A stretch of 64,000 bases of DNA from Candidatus Sulfopaludibacter sp. SbA3 (GCA_945893365.1 CAMDED010000005.1:1-64000), one strand, 5' to 3'; numbered from the stretch's first letter, positions 7,557 through 17,228 are shown. Notes: a model not told the origin generated them from the sequence alone. Program-made: numbers and translations.

Positions 7557-8397
7557 TCACGCGTCTACGGCAGGGGCCTTGGAGAACGCCGCGCTCAAGG
7601 CCGCCGAACTTGGAGCGAACACACTGCAGATTTTTTCTTCGAGCCCGAGGATGTGGCGCGCGTCGAAGCCTGCTCCCTCGGACGTGCGGCTCTTTGAGCG
7701 GGCGCGGGAGAAATTCGATCTTACGCCGCTGGTGATTCATGTCAATTATCTGATAAACCTGGCAACCGCCGATGAGGGCGTGCGAGCGAAGTCGATCGCA
7801 TCCTTTCGAGGAGAGCTGGATCGCGCGGACATGATCGGCGCGGAGTTTCTGGTGCTTCATCCGGGCAACTACAAGGGGCGGGAGTTGGGGGAGGGAATGG
7901 CGGCATTTGTCGACGGCTTCGTCGAAGCGGCCGCGGGCTTCGCGGGCAAACGCGTCACCGTGTTGCTTGAGAATACAGTGGGGGCGGGCGCGCAGATCGG
8001 CTCGCGTTTCGAGGAACTGAGGGTGCTGCGTGATTTGGCGCAACCGCTGAGCGATGTGCGCATCGGGTACTGCCTGGACACGTGCCACCTGCTCGCGTCC
8101 GGATTCGACGTGGCCGCGGAGGCGGGTCTCGCGAAGACGCTCGAGGATGCGGACAGGATACTGGGGTTAGACGAAGTGAAAGCGATCCACGCGAACGATT
8201 CGAAGGGCGGCCTCGGGTCGCACTTGGACAGGCATGAGAACATTGGGGCCGGACAGATCGGGGAGGCGGGATTCAGGCGGATACTAACGCATCCGCGGTT
8301 GCGGGAGAAGCCGTTCATTCTGGAAACGCCGTCGGAGGATGGAGCGCATCGGAGGGATGTCGACGCGCTGAAACGGCTTGCCCAAAGCGGCGGGTGA
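7534..8397 (+). CDS. nfo: Deoxyribonuclease IV (AP endonuclease)
   Basis: 287 aa, normal length for the family. It is a TIM-barrel enzyme cleaving 5' of abasic sites during base excision repair. The motifs are in order: IGIHAST at the start, GANTLQIFSSSPRMW, the VIHVNY strand, LVLHPGNYKG, LLENTVGAG, GYCLDTCHLLASG, AIHANDSKGGLGSHLDRHE and FILETPSEDG. Together these contribute the His/Glu/Asp ligands of the three-zinc centre. The start at 7534 (MEPLRIG) lies inside the 87-bp repeat, so the gene kept its own leader after the cassette arrived. Regulation is not visible beyond that short leader. Confidence 0.95.
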   Translation: MEPLRIGIHASTAGALENAALKAAELGANTLQIFSSSPRMWRASKPAPSDVRLFERAREKFDLTPLVIHVNYLINLATADEGVRAKSIASFRGELDRADMIGAEFLVLHPGNYKGRELGEGMAAFVDGFVEAAAGFAGKRVTVLLENTVGAGAQIGSRFEELRVLRDLAQPLSDVRIGYCLDTCHLLASGFDVAAEAGLAKTLEDADRILGLDEVKAIHANDSKGGLGSHLDRHENIGAGQIGEAGFRRILTHPRLREKPFILETPSEDGAHRRDVDALKRLAQSGG

Positions 8398-8439
8398 ATT
8401 GCTTCGGCTTTTAGCGGTACCATGATCTCAGTAAGTGTT

Positions 8440-8832
8440 ATGGCTCGCGTCTTTCTGGCAATTGCGCTGCTTGCGGCTTCGATAGGCGGCTGCACACCTT
8501 GCTCCGCGTCCGTGAGCAGAACCGATTTGGGCAGTTGCTGCTCGCCCACGGGGAGTTGCGAGAGGCCGAGGCCGGCTTCGCCCAGTCACAATACACCTCA
8601 CAATACGCCAAGCCACAAGAATTGCGCAGCGCAACCCATTGACATGAGCCGTGCGGATGCGCCGGATATGGGCTCGTCCGGCCCGGGCTCAACGAGCGGC
8701 GTAGTTGCGGCGCTCTTCGATTCCGCGCCATTGGCCGAAAGCGTAGCGTGTTTCGCGGAAGGAGCCGCTACCGTCTCCGGCGGCTGTTCTCCTCCTCGTT
8801 TGTATCTTCGTCATTCCGCCTTTCGCATCTAG
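8440..8832 (+). CDS. Small secreted Cys/His-rich protein preceding the Cus operon
   Basis: 130 aa from the ATG at 8440 (8422 would add six residues). A signal sequence or lipoprotein leader (MARVFLAIALLAASIGGC) precedes a low-complexity region with repeated cysteines (CTPC, SCC, GSC) and a histidine-rich SHNTPHNTPSHKNC segment around residues 48-61, then MSRADAPDM. Such composition suits copper or other soft-metal binding in the periplasm. It lies 52 bp upstream of the TolC-family gene of the efflux operon, which supports that role. The function is inferred from composition and context; no domain is recognised. Confidence 0.6.
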   Translation: MARVFLAIALLAASIGGCTPCSASVSRTDLGSCCSPTGSCERPRPASPSHNTPHNTPSHKNCAAQPIDMSRADAPDMGSSGPGSTSGVVAALFDSAPLAESVACFAEGAATVSGGCSPPRLYLRHSAFRI

Positions 8833-8884
8833 TCTTTCCTCGAAGTGTGCGTTTGGACCGCGCCACATCAAGGAAGGAAGACAG

Positions 8885-10126
8885 ATGCGTTTCATGAAGC
8901 TATCGCTCATGCTTCTCGCGCTCGAACGCGCGGCGTGCGGCGAAGAACTGGATCTCAAGCGGATTGTCGCGGAGGCGCTCGATCGAAGCCCGGAAATCCT
9001 TGCGGCGCAGAAGCGCTACGAGGCCCTACGCCAGCGGCCGCGGCAGGAGAGCAGCCTGCCCGATCCGACCGTCGCGATCGGATACAACAGCAGCGGAAGC
9101 CCGCGGCCGTTTGCGGGAATCGGGCGTGAGCCGACCGCCAACGCCGGCGTGATGGTGTCGCAGGAGCTCCCGTATCCCGGCAAGCTCAGGCTACGCGGCG
9201 CCGTCGCGGGCAAGGAAGCGGAAGGCGCGTTTCAAGACTATCTACTGGCGAGGCTTAAGGTCTCAACGCGAGTCAAGCAAGCCTATCACGGGCTTCATCA
9301 CGCTTACGAAGCGGAGGAGGTACTGGTTCGCAGCCGGGAACTTCTCAATATGCTGCTGAAGATCACCGAGATTCGCTACTCAGCCGGACGCGCGATGCAG
9401 CAGGATGCGTTGAAGGCGCAGACGCAGTTGTCGATTCTCGAGACGAGAATCGCACAGGTGCAGCGGGAGCGGCGGTCTAAAGAAGCGGAGATCAACAGTC
9501 TGCTGAACCGCCGTGTGGGAGCGGCGGTGCCGAAGCCCGCGAACACGGCCCTTCCGGAAGTGGCGGCCACGCTCGAAAGTCTCTTGGCTCACGCCCGCGA
9601 GAGGGCTCCGATGCTGCGCCGCGAGCGGACAGCGATCGAGCGCGCGGAGCTCGCCGTGAATCTGGCGCGCAAGAACGTCTATCCCGATTACATGCTGACG
9701 GGCGGTTATTTCAACATGGGGGGCATGCCGGACATGTACATGTTTCGCGCCGATGTGAAGATTCCGCTGCGCCGCGGAAGGCAGCGGGCGGAGGTGGCGG
9801 AGAAATCTTACGGTCTGACCGAGTCGCGGCGCACTTACGAAGCGGTGTCGAAGGATCTGGAGTTCCGAATCAACGACGAGTTTTCCGCCGCGGAGACGGC
9901 GTCGCGCCTGGTGAAGCTGTACTCGACGACCGTGATTCCGCAGGCGCGTCTGACGCTCGAATCGTCTCTTGCGTCCTACGAAACCGGCGGTGTGGATTTT
10001 CTTTCGGTGCTCATGAACTACATGGCGGTACTTGAGTTCGAACTCAACTATCACGAGGAGATGGAGAAGCTGCGCGTGGCCGTTAGCGGCCTCGAAGAGA
10101 CGACCGGCATGGAGGTGATGGAGTGA
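8885..10126 (+). CDS. cusC: TolC-family outer membrane efflux channel (CusC-type)
   Basis: 413 aa. It starts at the ATG at 8885 after a strong AAGGAAGGAAG ribosome-binding site. A short signal peptide is followed by two outer-membrane-efflux repeats of long coiled helices (about 20-205 and 210-405), with the VSQELPYPGKL strand that marks metal-efflux TolC proteins and a basic RRGRQRAEVAEK turn in the second half. It would form the trimeric outer-membrane duct for the CusBA pump encoded next. Its stop overlaps the adaptor start (GTGA at 10123-10126). Substrate assignment rests on the CusA three-methionine site. Confidence 0.85.
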   Translation: MRFMKLSLMLLALERAACGEELDLKRIVAEALDRSPEILAAQKRYEALRQRPRQESSLPDPTVAIGYNSSGSPRPFAGIGREPTANAGVMVSQELPYPGKLRLRGAVAGKEAEGAFQDYLLARLKVSTRVKQAYHGLHHAYEAEEVLVRSRELLNMLLKITEIRYSAGRAMQQDALKAQTQLSILETRIAQVQRERRSKEAEINSLLNRRVGAAVPKPANTALPEVAATLESLLAHARERAPMLRRERTAIERAELAVNLARKNVYPDYMLTGGYFNMGGMPDMYMFRADVKIPLRRGRQRAEVAEKSYGLTESRRTYEAVSKDLEFRINDEFSAAETASRLVKLYSTTVIPQARLTLESSLASYETGGVDFLSVLMNYMAVLEFELNYHEEMEKLRVAVSGLEETTGMEVME

Positions 10127-11391
10127 AGAAATCGGCACGGGTTGCGATCGCGGTCCTGGCGATAGCCGTGGCGTTTGCGGCAGGCGCGGGCTACGGGAGG
10201 TTTGGACGGCGCGACGGGGCGAAGCCGGAGCGGCGCGTGCTTTACTACGTGGATCCGATGCATCCGGCGTACCGCTCGGACAAGCCCGGCATCGCACCGG
10301 ATTGTGGGATGAAGCTCGAACCGGTGTATGAAGAGGCCGCCGCGACGGCTCCTCACGATCACGGCGCCGCGGCAACTCCTCCGTTCGCGCCTCAGGACAC
10401 GCTTCAGATCAGCGCGGAAAAGCAACGGCTCATCGGGGTCGGGTACAGCACCGCCGAACTGGCGTCGGGCGAGCGGATGTTCAGGACCACGGGTAAGATC
10501 GCGGTCGACGAAACGCGAATGGCGCGGGTGCATTCGCGCGTCGAGGGCTGGATCGACGAAGTGTTCGTCGATTTCATCGGCAAGGCCGTGGAGAAGGGCG
10601 CGCGGATGCTCACGCTGTACAGTCCCGAGATGCTGGCGACTCAGGAAGAGTACGTGCTTGCACTGAAGAGCAAGGAGATCATGAAGTCGAGCATCTTGCA
10701 CGCGGCGATGGAACATGCCGATTCGCTGCTTGAAGCCACGCGACGGCGGCTGGAGCTTTGGGATTTGAGCGAGGCGCAGATCGTGGAGCTGACGCGCACC
10801 CGTAAGCCGGTCCGCAACATTACGCTATTTGCGCCGGCGGGAGGGCACGTCATCGCACGCAATGCGTTTCCGAAGCAGCGCGTGACGCCCGAGACGGAGC
10901 TTTATGCGATCGCGGACTTGAGCAAGGTCTGGATCGTAGCGGACGCGTTCGAATCGGAGGCCGGCAGCGTGCGCATCGGGCAGGCGGCGACAGTCACGAT
11001 TCCCTTCAGCAGCCGCGCCCTTCGCGCCGCGGTGAGTTATATCCTGCCGGACGTGGACCCGGAGACCCGCACGCTGAAGGTGCGTTTGGATGCGCCGAAT
11101 CCGGGCTTCGCGCTTAAGCCCGGCATGTTTGTGGACGTGGAATTCCGAACGGCAACTCCGAGGCGCGTCACTGTACCCGCCGAAGCCGTCCTCGATACCG
11201 GACTTCGGCAAACCGTGTTCGTCGATCGCGGCGATGGCTCCCTCGAAACGCGCCGGGTGGAGACGGGCGAGCGGATGGGGGACCGCGTCGAAATCCGCAA
11301 AGGGCTGAAGGCCGGGGAGCGAGTGGTCACGTCCGGCAACTTCCTGCTGGATTCCGAGAGCCAGTTGAAACCGGGGCACGCGCATGATTGA
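10123..11391 (+). CDS. cusB: RND efflux periplasmic adaptor with heavy-metal-binding domain (CusB-type)
   Basis: 422 aa from a GTG at 10123. An N-terminal signal anchor (about 5-25) is followed by a heavy-metal-binding module, YYVDPMHPAYRSDKPGI...DCGMKLEPVY (about 40-70), then a His-rich linker (PHDHGA). The membrane-fusion-protein core follows: barrel-sandwich hybrid (about 125-165 and 225-260), helical hairpin, beta-barrel and membrane-proximal domains. It bridges CusA and CusC and, in known systems, hands Cu(I)/Ag(I) to CusA. The same metal-binding module recurs in the secreted protein at 26129. The gene overlaps the next start by 8 bp, so the three pump genes are translationally coupled. 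Confidence 0.9.
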   Translation: MKKSARVAIAVLAIAVAFAAGAGYGRFGRRDGAKPERRVLYYVDPMHPAYRSDKPGIAPDCGMKLEPVYEEAAATAPHDHGAAATPPFAPQDTLQISAEKQRLIGVGYSTAELASGERMFRTTGKIAVDETRMARVHSRVEGWIDEVFVDFIGKAVEKGARMLTLYSPEMLATQEEYVLALKSKEIMKSSILHAAMEHADSLLEATRRRLELWDLSEAQIVELTRTRKPVRNITLFAPAGGHVIARNAFPKQRVTPETELYAIADLSKVWIVADAFESEAGSVRIGQAATVTIPFSSRALRAAVSYILPDVDPETRTLKVRLDAPNPGFALKPGMFVDVEFRTATPRRVTVPAEAVLDTGLRQTVFVDRGDGSLETRRVETGERMGDRVEIRKGLKAGERVVTSGNFLLDSESQLKPGHAHD

Positions 11392-14300
11392 CCGCGTGAT
11401 CGAATTCTCGGGCAATAACCGGTTCCTGGTATTTGCGCTGGCGGCGTTTGCGCTGGCGGCGGGCGTGTGGTCGATGTTCAACGTTCCGCTCGACGCGATT
11501 CCGGATTTGAGCGATACCCAGGTGATCGTCTACTCGCGCTGGGACCGCAGCCCGGACATCATGGAAGATCAGGTCACCTATCCGATCGTAACGGCGATGT
11601 TGGGCGCGCCGAGAGTGAAGGCCGTGCGCGGCTTCTCGGACTTCGGATATTCGTTCGTCTACATCATCTTCGAGGAAGGCGCGGACATCTATTGGGCGCG
11701 TTCGCGGACTCTTGAGTACCTTTCGAGCGTATTGCCAAGGCTGCCGCAGGGCGTGAAGACGGAACTGGGCCCGGACGCGACGGGCGTGGGATGGGTGTTT
11801 CAATATGCGCTGATCGACACAAGCGGCCGGCACAATTTGGCGGAGCTGCGCTCGGTGCAGGATTGGTTCCTGCGCTACCAGCTTCGCGCAGTGCCTGGCG
11901 TGGCGGAGGTAGCGCCGCTCGGCGGATTCGTCCGGCAGTATCAGGTGAACGTCGATCCGAACCGGCTGCGGAACTACAACATTCCGGTGATGAAGGTCGT
12001 CGAAGCGGTGCGCGCCGGCAACAATGACGTGGGCGGACGCCTTGTGGAATTCAGCGGCGCGGAATACATGGTGCGGGGACGGGGGTACGCGAAGTCGGTG
12101 GACGACATCGGCGGGATTACGCTTTCGGCGAGCGCGGGAGGCGTTCCGGTGCGCGTGCGCGACATCGGCGCCGTGACACTGGGACCGGATCTTCGACGCG
12201 GGGTGGCCGACTGGAACGGCGAAGGCGACGTGGTGACGGGAATCGTGATCATGCGCCAGGGCGAGAATGCGCTGCGTGTGATCGAGCATGTGAAGGAGAA
12301 GCTCCGCGAGATCGAGCCGGGGCTCCCACCGGGCGTAAAGGTGGTAACCGCGTATGACCGCTCCGAGCTGATTCTCCGGTCGATCGAGACGCTCAAGAGC
12401 ACGCTGATCGAGGAGATGGCGATCGTATCGATTGTGATTCTGGTGTTCCTCTGGCACGTTCCGAGCGCGATCATTCCGGTGGTGACGATTCCGGCGGCCA
12501 TCGTGATCGCGTTTATCCCGATGCGCATGATGGGGCTAACGTCCAATATCATGTCGCTCGGCGGCATCGCGATCGCGATCGGCGCCATGGTGGACGCGGC
12601 CATCGTGGTGGTTGAGCAGACGCACAAGAAGCTTGAGGAATGGGAGCGCGGCGGGCGGCGCGAGGATTACCATCGCGTGGTCATCGACGCGGTAAAGGAA
12701 GTCGGCGGGCCGAGCTTCTTCGCGCTTCTGGTAATCGCGGTTTCGTTTCTGCCGGTGCTGACGCTCGAAGCGCAGGAGGGGCGTCTATTCAAGCCGCTCG
12801 CTTACACCAAGAACTTCTCGATGATTGTGGCGGCCGTGCTCGCGATCACGCTCGATCCCGCGATGCGCCTGCTGTTCACGCACATGCGGAATTTCGAATT
12901 CCGGCCACGCTGGGTGTGCCGCGCGGTGAACGCGGTGCTGGTGGGCAAGATCCACTCGGAGGAGAATCATCCCGTCAGCCGCATGCTGATCGCCGTCTAC
13001 GAACCGATATGCGCCTGGTCGCTGCGTTGGAAGTGGGCGGTGATTGTGGGCGCGCTCGTCATGGTTGCCGCCACCGTGCCCGCGTATCTTATGCTGGGCT
13101 CCGAGTTCATGCCGCCGCTCGATGAAGGCTCGCTGCTGTTCATGCCTTCGACGCTGCCGGGAATCTCGTTGACCGAGGCCGAGCGGCTGATGCAGGTGCA
13201 GGACCGCATTCTGAAGCGTTTCCCCGAAGTGGAGAGCGTGCTCGGGAAAGCGGGGCGCGCGGAGACTTCGACCGATCCGGCTCCGCTTTCGATGATGGAG
13301 ACGATCGTGACGCTGAAGCCGCATTCGGAGTGGCGGCGCGCTGGAACATGGTACACGGATTGGGCCCCCGCCTGGGCGCTGCCGGCTCTGCGCCGCGTCA
13401 CGCCCGACCGCATTACGACGGAGCAACTGGTCGAGGAAATGAATCGGGCGCTGAAGCTGCCGGGCGTGTCAAACGCCTGGACCATGCCGGTGAAGAACCG
13501 AATCGACATGCTGACGACGGGGATTCGCACGCCGGTGGGCGTGAAGATTCACGGAGCCGACATCAATCGGATCGAACGGCTGGGGGTCGAGATCGAGAGG
13601 CTGCTGCCGGAGGTGCACGGCACACGGAACGTGTTCGCGGAGCGCACGGGCGGCGGTTATTTTCTGGATTTCGATTGGAAGCGCGACGAAATGGCGCGGT
13701 ACGGTCTTTCGATGGACGACGTGCAGGGCGTGGTGATGTCGGCCGTGGGCGGCGAAAACGTAACCACGACCGTGGAGGGGCGCGAGCGGTATCCGGTAAG
13801 CGTGCGGTACGCCCGGGATTTCCGAACGGGCATCGGGCAACTGGAGCGCGTGCTGGTTCCGGTAATGGGAGGAAGGATGCAGATTCCGGTTTCGCAGCTT
13901 GCGAGCGTGCGGATACGCTCAGGTCCTTCCATGCTTCGCAACGAAAATGGCATGCTGAGCGGATACGTCTATGTGGATGTGGCGGGACGCGACATTGGCG
14001 GTTATGTGGACGAAGCGAAGCGCCTGGTGCGCGAGCGGGTGAAGCTTCCGGCGGGATACTCGATCGCGTGGAGCGGGCAGTATGAGGCCATGGAGCGCGT
14101 GCGCGAGCGGCTGACGGTAGTGGTTCCGTTTACGTTGTTCCTGATTCTGATGCTGCTGTACTTAAATACCCGCTCGGCGGCGAAGACGCTGATCATCGTG
14201 CTGGCCGTCCCGTTCTCGGCGGTGGGCGCGGTGTGGTTCCTGTACCTGCTCGGCTATAACATGAGCATCGGAGTATGGGTAGGGCTGATCGCGCTGATGG

Positions 14301-14647
14301 GCGTGGACGCGGAGACCGGCGTATTCATGCTGCTGTATCTGGACCTGGCCTACGCGAAAGCGCGGCGGGAAGGCCGGCTGCGGTCGCTCCCCGATTTGCA
14401 GGCGGCGATTCTCGATGGCGCGGTGAAGCGTATTCGTCCAAAGTTCATGACGGTTGCGTGCATGTTCCTCGGGCTGGTTCCCATCATGTGGTCGACGGGC
14501 ACGGGCTCGGATGTGATGAAACGCATTGCGGCCCCGATGATCGGCGGGACCTTTACGTCGTTCTTACTGGAGCTGGTGGTTTATCCGGCAATTTACGAGG
14601 TTTGGAAATGGCACTTCGAATTGAAGCGGGAGTTGGCGCGGGCTTGA
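11384..14647 (+). CDS. cusA: Heavy-metal efflux RND pump, Cu(I)/Ag(I) type
   Basis: 1087 aa, a full-length HME-RND transporter with 12 membrane helices and two large periplasmic loops. The CusA three-methionine substrate site is conserved in context: M587 (LLFMPSTLPGI), M637 (LSMMETIVTLKP) and M709 (NRIDMLTTGI). These align with M573, M623 and M672 of the E. coli protein. The TM4 motif GGIAIAIGAMVDAAIVVVEQ carries the proton-relay acids of the HME group. It exports Cu(I)/Ag(I) from periplasm and cytosol using proton motive force, through CusB and CusC. The methionine set argues for copper/silver rather than Co/Zn/Cd (CzcA). Confidence 0.93.
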   Translation: MIDRVIEFSGNNRFLVFALAAFALAAGVWSMFNVPLDAIPDLSDTQVIVYSRWDRSPDIMEDQVTYPIVTAMLGAPRVKAVRGFSDFGYSFVYIIFEEGADIYWARSRTLEYLSSVLPRLPQGVKTELGPDATGVGWVFQYALIDTSGRHNLAELRSVQDWFLRYQLRAVPGVAEVAPLGGFVRQYQVNVDPNRLRNYNIPVMKVVEAVRAGNNDVGGRLVEFSGAEYMVRGRGYAKSVDDIGGITLSASAGGVPVRVRDIGAVTLGPDLRRGVADWNGEGDVVTGIVIMRQGENALRVIEHVKEKLREIEPGLPPGVKVVTAYDRSELILRSIETLKSTLIEEMAIVSIVILVFLWHVPSAIIPVVTIPAAIVIAFIPMRMMGLTSNIMSLGGIAIAIGAMVDAAIVVVEQTHKKLEEWERGGRREDYHRVVIDAVKEVGGPSFFALLVIAVSFLPVLTLEAQEGRLFKPLAYTKNFSMIVAAVLAITLDPAMRLLFTHMRNFEFRPRWVCRAVNAVLVGKIHSEENHPVSRMLIAVYEPICAWSLRWKWAVIVGALVMVAATVPAYLMLGSEFMPPLDEGSLLFMPSTLPGISLTEAERLMQVQDRILKRFPEVESVLGKAGRAETSTDPAPLSMMETIVTLKPHSEWRRAGTWYTDWAPAWALPALRRVTPDRITTEQLVEEMNRALKLPGVSNAWTMPVKNRIDMLTTGIRTPVGVKIHGADINRIERLGVEIERLLPEVHGTRNVFAERTGGGYFLDFDWKRDEMARYGLSMDDVQGVVMSAVGGENVTTTVEGRERYPVSVRYARDFRTGIGQLERVLVPVMGGRMQIPVSQLASVRIRSGPSMLRNENGMLSGYVYVDVAGRDIGGYVDEAKRLVRERVKLPAGYSIAWSGQYEAMERVRERLTVVVPFTLFLILMLLYLNTRSAAKTLIIVLAVPFSAVGAVWFLYLLGYNMSIGVWVGLIALMGVDAETGVFMLLYLDLAYAKARREGRLRSLPDLQAAILDGAVKRIRPKFMTVACMFLGLVPIMWSTGTGSDVMKRIAAPMIGGTFTSFLLELVVYPAIYEVWKWHFELKRELARA

Positions 14648-15342
14648 TGCTAGGCCTGATCTTGTGCGCGACGCCATGGGCGGCGCGTGCGGAGTCCTTG
14701 ACGTTTGAGGCGCGGCACCGTCACGTGCGGAACGGCGGACACGGCACGCTTTCGGTAGAGGCGCAGAGGCTCTCGTTCCGCGAGAGCGGCAAGGGAAATG
14801 CGCATTCGCGCGAGTGGAAGTATGAGGACATCCAGCAGTTGACGCTCGGCACGGAAGTCGTGCGCCTGCTGACGTATGAAGATGTCCGCTGGCAGTTGGG
14901 GCGCGACCGCGAATACACGTTCGACGGATTGCCGGAGGGATTTGTGGCGCAGGTTCGGGACACGCTTCTTGCCCGGCTGGGATCGCGCCTTGTGGCATCG
15001 GAGGCAGATTCGAGCTTCAGGCCGATGTGGCGGATTCCAGCAAAGCTCGAGCGCGCGTACGGCGGATCGCAAGGCGTACTGGCCGTTGGGGAGGACCGTG
15101 TGGTGTACCGCACCGAGGCGGCGGACGCGTCGCGGACGTGGCCCATGGGCGATATTGAAAACGTAAGCAGCTCCGGGCCGTACGATCTGACGATCACGAC
15201 CGCGGAGCGCTTCGGGTGGCGCCGCGGAGGCGGGCGTGAAGCGCGGTTCCAGCTAAAAGAGCCCCTCGACGAGGGGCGTTACAACAAACTATGGAAGGCT
15301 GTGCAGCGGACGAAGGGGTTAGAAACGGGAGAAGGGAAATGA
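14608..15342 (+). CDS. Secreted hypothetical protein at the end of the Cus operon
   Basis: 244 aa from the ATG at 14608, overlapping cusA by 40 bp. The alternative ATG at 14647 overlaps the cusA stop (TGATG) and gives a shorter leader. A signal peptide ending near AARAES is followed by two similar beta-rich modules of about 95 residues: first GTLSVEAQRLSFRE with WKYEDIQQLTL, then GVLAVGEDRVVYRT with WPMGDIENVS. Each resembles a PH-like module in which a small domain ends in a W..xDI strand. No named family is recognised. Its stop directly abuts the stop of the convergent sulfotransferase-like gene (TGATCA at 15340-15345). Confidence 0.65.
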   Translation: MALRIEAGVGAGLMLGLILCATPWAARAESLTFEARHRHVRNGGHGTLSVEAQRLSFRESGKGNAHSREWKYEDIQQLTLGTEVVRLLTYEDVRWQLGRDREYTFDGLPEGFVAQVRDTLLARLGSRLVASEADSSFRPMWRIPAKLERAYGGSQGVLAVGEDRVVYRTEAADASRTWPMGDIENVSSSGPYDLTITTAERFGWRRGGGREARFQLKEPLDEGRYNKLWKAVQRTKGLETGEGK

Positions 15343-16269
15343 TCATTCATTTCCTCGCTCCCGAGGATCGACCCGCGCCCTACGGAGCTGAGCAAGCTCG
15401 GCACTTAGCTGGTAGATCGTTTCCGTGCGGTTGCGGTCGATGTGATTCCGTTCCGATTCAAGATCCGCAATCCGCTTCTTCAGTTTCGAAATCACCGACA
15501 AGCGCTCCTTGACCTCGATCTCCAGCCGGCAAATCAGCTCCTGGGGCTTCCGTCGCGCGAGCGCCACCTGGTCGATGAAGCTCTCGTATCCGCCCGCCGG
15601 TACGCAGAAGTCCGCCGCCGGATCGAGAGGCGAGTAGCCAAGCTCCGCCATCAAGTGGCCGTGGCACCTCCAAAAGAGCGATTCAACGTACTGGCTCCAC
15701 TCCTGAGTCGGCCTCCATCGATAGGGCGCCCGGTACTTGAAACGCGGGTCGGACTCAAAAACTTTGTCGAGGGCCGCGGCCCAAGGCAGGCAGGGACGAC
15801 GGATCCCGGTAAAGCCGGCGATCTCGCGCAGCGCGCCGTCCGGATCCTGAAGGACCGATTCATATTCGAGGAGCAAGGTAACCGCCCGCTCCGCCGGACG
15901 CCACGAACGGTAGTTCGAAGTCCAGTCTCCGTGATAGAAGTCGAATCCCAGGATCAGTTCGATTACGGTTCTTCCAAACTCGGGAAATTCCGCATTATGG
16001 TAATCATGGTAAGCGAGAATCGACTCCCGCCCGTTCCGCACAACGTAAATTGCAGGGTTGTCGTCTTGCGGCGGGAACTGCGTTCTAACGAAGACGATCT
16101 CGCCGGCCACCGCATTTTGCGCGTAAAAGCTTTGCCAGTCCTGCTGCCCACCGCCAGGGGCGGGGAACGACGGATTCCGGCGATGGTAAACGGGAGTACC
16201 AAAGCACTTCTCAATCAGATGCCAGACAGCGGCGCCCGCTATCGGATAGTAACCGAGCCAGACGATCAT
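15343..16269 (-). CDS. Degenerate sulfotransferase paralogue A1 with coiled-coil tail
   Basis: 308 aa from the ATG at 16269, which overlaps the stop of B1 (ATGA). The sulfotransferase fold is recognisable (IYVVRNGRESILAY, GDWTSNYRSW, LLLEYESVL, LFWRCHGHLMAELGY). Three signatures are lost. The 5'-phosphosulfate loop SYPRSGNT is YYPIAGAA, the catalytic KTH is RTQ, and the 3'-phosphate serine of ILSY is ILAY. The last 80 residues form a predicted coiled coil (ERLSVISKLKKRIADLE onward). An enzyme using PAPS is therefore unlikely; a binding or regulatory partner of B1 is the simplest inference. A longer upstream frame exists but lies over B1 and is not credible. Confidence 0.75.
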   Translation of the reverse strand: MIVWLGYYPIAGAAVWHLIEKCFGTPVYHRRNPSFPAPGGGQQDWQSFYAQNAVAGEIVFVRTQFPPQDDNPAIYVVRNGRESILAYHDYHNAEFPEFGRTVIELILGFDFYHGDWTSNYRSWRPAERAVTLLLEYESVLQDPDGALREIAGFTGIRRPCLPWAAALDKVFESDPRFKYRAPYRWRPTQEWSQYVESLFWRCHGHLMAELGYSPLDPAADFCVPAGGYESFIDQVALARRKPQELICRLEIEVKERLSVISKLKKRIADLESERNHIDRNRTETIYQLSAELAQLRRARVDPRERGNE

Positions 16270-17228
16270 GAGGTCACGGACTTCAGGCTGCGGGGCGCCG
16301 TCGGCATGGCGCCGGCGTCGCGAATGGCGATTTCCCCCTCTTTGGACTCTCGGGTTTTCAGCCGGACATCGCGCTCGGCGCGGAGCATGTTCATCTCGGC
16401 GGTAAGAGCTCTTAGCGCCAAGAGCCGGTCTCTCGCCGCGATCTCGAAAACCTCGCGTTCGTAGATCGCTCGCGAGGCGAACCACCGCAGGCTGGCGATC
16501 AGGTCCCTATAATCGGCTTCCGGGTCCGGGATAAAATCTCCTTCCGAATTTAGCGCGGGGTAACCTAGCCGATCCATCATGTTGCCGTGACAGGCCCAGA
16601 AGAGGCTCTCGATATGCCATGTCCAGAGCCTATCCGGCGCCCAGCCGGCGCTGCCCTGCCGGAAAAATTCAGGATCCAACTCCCGCAACTCGGAGAACGG
16701 ATTCCGCCACGGCTTTACGTCGCCCTGGAAACGAATGAAGTCCCCGATCCGGTCAATCTCGCATTCCGGGTTTTCCACCAGAGCCTCATAGCGGAGTAGT
16801 AGGGTGTCCGGCCGGCTGAGCGGATTCCAGGCGCGAAGGTGCGTCGACCAGTCGCGATAGGAATCGCAGCCGAGAACCAGATCGAGCACCGACCTCTCGT
16901 CGCCCGGAAAGAATTTCCGGCAATGGTGATAGTACGACAGAATCGCCTGACGGCCGTTGCGGACGACATAGATGCAGGGCTGATCGTCCTCCGGAGGAAG
17001 ATGGGTTTTCACGAACGCCTGCGACGGTCCTTCGCAGGCTATATCGTAGAACTCGGGCCAGTCCTCGGGCAGTTCCTTATGCCCGATCGTCTCCGTGATG
17101 AAGTCCTCGACAATGCCGAACGGGGTCGATTCACGCTCGTAGGTCTCGACGCCGAAACAGTGCTTGAGCATCGTTCGTACAAGTGTGTTACCGGAGCGGG
17201 GATAGGAGGCGATCCAGACGATCATCAA
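16266..17228 (-). CDS. Sulfotransferase-domain protein B1 (intact signature)
   Basis: 320 aa. It starts MMIVWIASYPRSGNT; the second ATG (17225) matches the start used in B2 and B3. It keeps the PAPS-dependent sulfotransferase motifs: 5'-phosphosulfate loop SYPRSGNT, catalytic KTHLPPEDD, and 3'-phosphate site YVVRNGRQAILSY with Arg and Ser eight residues apart. The family signature DWSTHLRAWNPL followed by LLLRYEALVENPE is also present. A C-terminal helix (about 265-300, ALRALTAEMNMLRAE) looks like a coiled coil. It is presumably cytoplasmic, since no signal or membrane segment is seen. The acceptor is unknown. It is translationally coupled to A1. Confidence 0.8.
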   Translation of the reverse strand: MMIVWIASYPRSGNTLVRTMLKHCFGVETYERESTPFGIVEDFITETIGHKELPEDWPEFYDIACEGPSQAFVKTHLPPEDDQPCIYVVRNGRQAILSYYHHCRKFFPGDERSVLDLVLGCDSYRDWSTHLRAWNPLSRPDTLLLRYEALVENPECEIDRIGDFIRFQGDVKPWRNPFSELRELDPEFFRQGSAGWAPDRLWTWHIESLFWACHGNMMDRLGYPALNSEGDFIPDPEADYRDLIASLRWFASRAIYEREVFEIAARDRLLALRALTAEMNMLRAERDVRLKTRESKEGEIAIRDAGAMPTAPRSLKSVTS

